Shown here one piece after another: positions 15,215 through 17,123 of a DNA stretch of 17,123 nt. A model generated the notes under the pieces. That model saw only the letters and a list, made by a program, of their open reading frames with translations, searched no databases and was not told the DNA's origin. Both the position numbers and the translations under genes were made by a program. Origin of the DNA: RXIX01 sp003989075 (GTDB taxonomy: Bacteria > Pseudomonadota > Gammaproteobacteria > Competibacterales > Competibacteraceae); assembly GCA_029780415.1 (NCBI GenBank), contig JAKOYN010000016.1, forward strand, positions 1-17,123, written 5' to 3'. Position 1 is the first letter of the stretch. Every line of letters begins with the position of its first letter.

Positions 15215-15751
15215 CTATTCTAAATCCATGTCGAGACTGAATGCCTCATTAATACTCTGTATCATATTCCCAGACTCATAGTGTTTCTTGAAGGCGCCTC
15301 GCTTCTCCTCCATTTCTTGGGAGCGATCCTTTATCTCGACTACTCGTCCTCCTTTCAGGGTTATGTCCAAGACGGTCTTGAAAGCTGTAGGTTTTTGGTA
15401 GCCCATGTGAATATAGAACTCGTTAATAAAGTCTTTGGCTAACCTTATCTTCCCTGTGAACGGGACAACTATACTTAGGCCCTTATAAGTGGCTTGATAG
15501 CCCGATTTCAGTGGCTCTATTTCACCGATAGGCAGGTAATTGTCGTTCTTTTCTCGAAGGGTTAGCTCTTTGAGATATAGGGTATCTCTTGTAAGTTTAT
15601 AGGTAGCGTAGAAGCCTCGGTAGCATGCGGTGTGAAGCATCTCTGGCTTCATGCCGAATTGCTCGGGCGAGGCAAGATCACCCCCATTCATGCCGATGAC
15701 AGAATACTGCTTACCCTTAAAGATGAATGTGTCAGAAATCTGTGCTGTCAT
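15215..15751 (-). CDS. Conserved hypothetical protein in a putative integron cassette
   Basis: The 178-residue protein resembles a widespread conserved hypothetical family of unknown function, recalled by its IGMNGGDLASPEQFGM (19-34), TACYRGFYATYKL (41-53) and YLKELTLREK (59-68) segments. It also has VVPFTGKIRLAKDFI (95-109) and a charged C-terminal helix (KDRSQEMEEKRGAFKKHYE). It looks soluble, with no signal peptide or membrane helix. An agaaggg ribosome site is well placed before the ATG at 15751. The start lies only 16 bases after one attC and the stop 4 bases before another, so the gene fills its cassette completely. Many cassette genes encode immunity, modification or toxin-antitoxin functions, but nothing here supports any of these specifically. 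Confidence 0.82.
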   Translation of the reverse strand: MTAQISDTFIFKGKQYSVIGMNGGDLASPEQFGMKPEMLHTACYRGFYATYKLTRDTLYLKELTLREKNDNYLPIGEIEPLKSGYQATYKGLSIVVPFTGKIRLAKDFINEFYIHMGYQKPTAFKTVLDITLKGGRVVEIKDRSQEMEEKRGAFKKHYESGNMIQSINEAFSLDMDLE

Positions 15752-15767
15752 TTTCTTTCCCTTCTAT

Positions 15768-15860
15768 GCCTAACATAAATTAGGCTTCCTAAACGACGCC
15801 TTATTTTACGTCAGTTTTGACGCTTAATCACGATAAGCCTTAACCAACTTGTTGTTAAAT
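15768..15860 (-). other. Integron attC site
   Basis: On the minus strand this 93-bp imperfect palindrome begins atttaacaacaagttgg, has an inner hairpin cgtca-gttt-tgacg type centre, and ends tttatgttaggc. Both core boxes fit consensus: atttaac for ryyyaac and gttaggc for gttrrry. The inner arms ttaaggctta and ttaggctt of the two halves can pair. It would be the attC of an upstream cassette whose gene is not intact in the window. Confidence 0.75.
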
Positions 15861-16904
15861 ATGACAAGTTGTGTTCTGATAACAACTCGAATGAACTTAT
15901 CACAGGCGTCATTTCTGGAATTCCCAACTCCAAGCCATTGAAAGGCTTTGTTGCAATTCTCCTACCTTCCGCTGTCACACTTCAATCCCCCTTTTTCAGA
16001 AAAAAACCCGAAAAGTGTGTCCTGAATGACCTCACTCTCAGCCCGATCCTGTCTCATCCTGATACAGCCTTTTCCCAGCGCCGATCATGTAAAAACCCAC
16101 ACGATCCGCGTCTTAAGCCTTCGGCGCTGTCACCGTCCCCGGCATGAATTCCGCCTGATTCACCTTTGTCAGCACCCCGGAATCCTGCATCCTGACCCTG
16201 TTCCGCATTGATCCAGGCAGGGTGCGTAAAGGGGTCCACCGCGCCGCGTCAGGCACACGCGCGACACGTCAAGCCTTGTCGATGTGATATCCGTGAACGG
16301 ATCGGACTTGCATGGCCACGGCACACAACAGTGATATCCATTAACGCAATGGCCGTATGGCTCGCCGCGCCGGGCGTTCGGGACTCACTGGGGCTGCTCC
16401 TGGGGTGGTGCGTCCGGTGTGGCCGGTGGCTTGCGGGGGCCGAGAGGAGCGGGCGGCGGCGGGTGACGGGTATGGGATCGGGGGCCTAACGGGCGTCGAT
16501 CGCGCGGTAGCGTTCGAGGGCGTTTTTAAGCGACTTTGTGGCCTCGGGAATACACAGGTGGCGGCGTGACCCCGTACGTGGCGTAGAGGCGGCTCTCCGG
16601 CGGTTTTAGAGGTATTCCGGGTGACGGACGTGACCCCACGATTTTGCACCGGGCCGAAATCCAACTCCGCGATCTCCTCGACCGGATCGGGATCGCCCCG
16701 GTGCCGGGATCGCGACCCAGCGAAGGGCGCCGCCTGCTGCGGATCGATCTCACCAGCCCGCGCCAACTCTGCACCCTGGCCGAATAGCCCACCGTCCGGC
16801 ATGCTAAATCCACGGCATTGAATGCCTTCCGGGTCGGCTGTTGTCACCGCATCCGTCATGCGGCGCTGTTAGACTAGCTGATGCGGAACAGGACGTTCCA
16901 CCTT
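15861..16904. other. Interval without a convincing intact gene
   Basis: The first ~150 bases are AT-rich like the cassettes; GC then rises sharply from about 16,120. A minus-strand frame ending inside the adjacent attC (NNKLVKAYRD) has no start codon, and may be the remnant of another cassette gene. Protein-like pieces are seen at 16486-16605 (minus, ending LKNALERYRAIDAR) and 16641-16787 (plus, RAEIQLRDLLDRIGI...LCTLAE), neither with a believable start. No integron integrase, transposase motif or tRNA was found. Confidence 0.45.
16113..16208 (-). CDS. Possible 31-residue micro-ORF
   Basis: The minus-strand frame encodes MRNRVRMQDSGVLTKVNQAE and then FMPGTVTAPKA. Its composition is protein-like, unlike the overlapping frames, but there is only a weak upstream tgga and no recognised family. 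It could be the tail of a decayed gene. Confidence 0.25.
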   Translation of the reverse strand: MRNRVRMQDSGVLTKVNQAEFMPGTVTAPKA

Positions 16905-17123
16905 CTAATCCGGGTATTCCCACTGATTGTTATGGGGATTGTATTCCAGATTGGATTTTTTGGGAGCGTATTTCCAGGATTTGGTATGAGGATTATATTG
17001 AAGCTCTTCGTCAGGCTGGGTGGTTTCCCATGTACGTTCATGAGGATTATATTTTTGTACGGAACCCTTTGGCGCCATATCCCATGAATTATTGTGAGGG
17101 TTGTACTGTGGCGATGAATTAGG
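16905..17123 (-). CDS. C-terminal part of an 18-residue-repeat (YNPH...W) protein
   Basis: The minus-strand frame is open from the right edge to a TAG at 16905-16907, giving the last 72 residues; the start is outside the window. The sequence is four near-perfect 18-residue repeats with a YNPH core at residues 7, 25, 43 and 61 of the fragment, each followed seven residues later by W (for example YNPHTKSWKYAPKKSNLE). The DNA repeats at exactly 54 bp. The fragment is hydrophilic and charged, with no Cys. Similar YNP-x(4)-W repeats occur in bacterial hypothetical proteins of unknown role; the regular aromatic spacing suggests a surface or binding repeat. The plus-strand frame over the same bases is its shadow. 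Confidence 0.8.
   Translation of the reverse strand, partial: PNSSPQYNPHNNSWDMAPKGSVQKYNPHERTWETTQPDEELQYNPHTKSWKYAPKKSNLEYNPHNNQWEYPD

Noticed and set aside
16285..16339. Two direct tgatatcc copies 47 bases apart
   Set aside because: An 8-base word is too short to claim an operator or mobile-element end without further support.
16341..16859. 172-codon minus-strand frame in the GC-rich patch
   Set aside because: Pro/Arg/Ser-rich composition typical of spurious GC-rich frames, and it conflicts with better protein-like fragments in other frames.
16841..17122. Plus-strand 93-codon frame at the right edge
   Set aside because: The 18-residue periodicity is more coherent on the minus strand, where YNPH and W are invariant; the plus frame is its shadow.

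Overview
The window looks like a piece of a GC-rich gammaproteobacterial chromosome. The dipeptide transporter genes closely resemble enterobacterial Dpp proteins and keep the dppABCDF order, RecJ is full length, and the long core genes share a high-GC codon style. Genus cannot be decided from the sequence. The two ends of the window are accessory in character: lower GC or strongly uneven composition, short unknown genes, repeats and integron-type recombination sites.

Left to right: (1) the 5' part of a minus-strand Sel1-repeat gene runs off the left edge; (2) a gene-poor stretch carries a 111-bp palindromic repeat element; (3) a tightly packed plus-strand unit encodes a periplasmic solute-binding protein, a membrane diguanylate cyclase with intact GGEEF and I-site, and RecJ exonuclease; (4) a minus-strand N-formylglutamate amidohydrolase-family gene is divergent from (5) dppA, which is followed by a 360-bp cluster of inverted 23-bp repeats, dppB, an unlisted 36-codon ORF coupled to dppC by a GTGA overlap, then dppC, dppD and dppF; (6) an FHA-AAA+-Fis sigma54 activator gene follows on the same strand.

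(7) From about 14.3 to 15.9 kb, two lower-GC minus-strand genes of unknown function are each bounded by attC-like sites (three in all). I read this as a small integron cassette array without a visible integrase. (8) From 15.86 to 16.9 kb there is no convincing intact gene, only possible fragments. (9) The right edge holds the C-terminus of a minus-strand protein built of exact 18-residue repeats with a YNPH...W core; its 5' part is outside the window.

How the genes may work together: the binding protein and cyclase are probably a nutrient-sensing pair controlling c-di-GMP. DppABCDF imports di- and tripeptides, and the amidohydrolase could act on formylated amino-acid products. The enhancer-binding protein next to dppF could be a regulator, but I found no convincing sigma54 promoter in the window.
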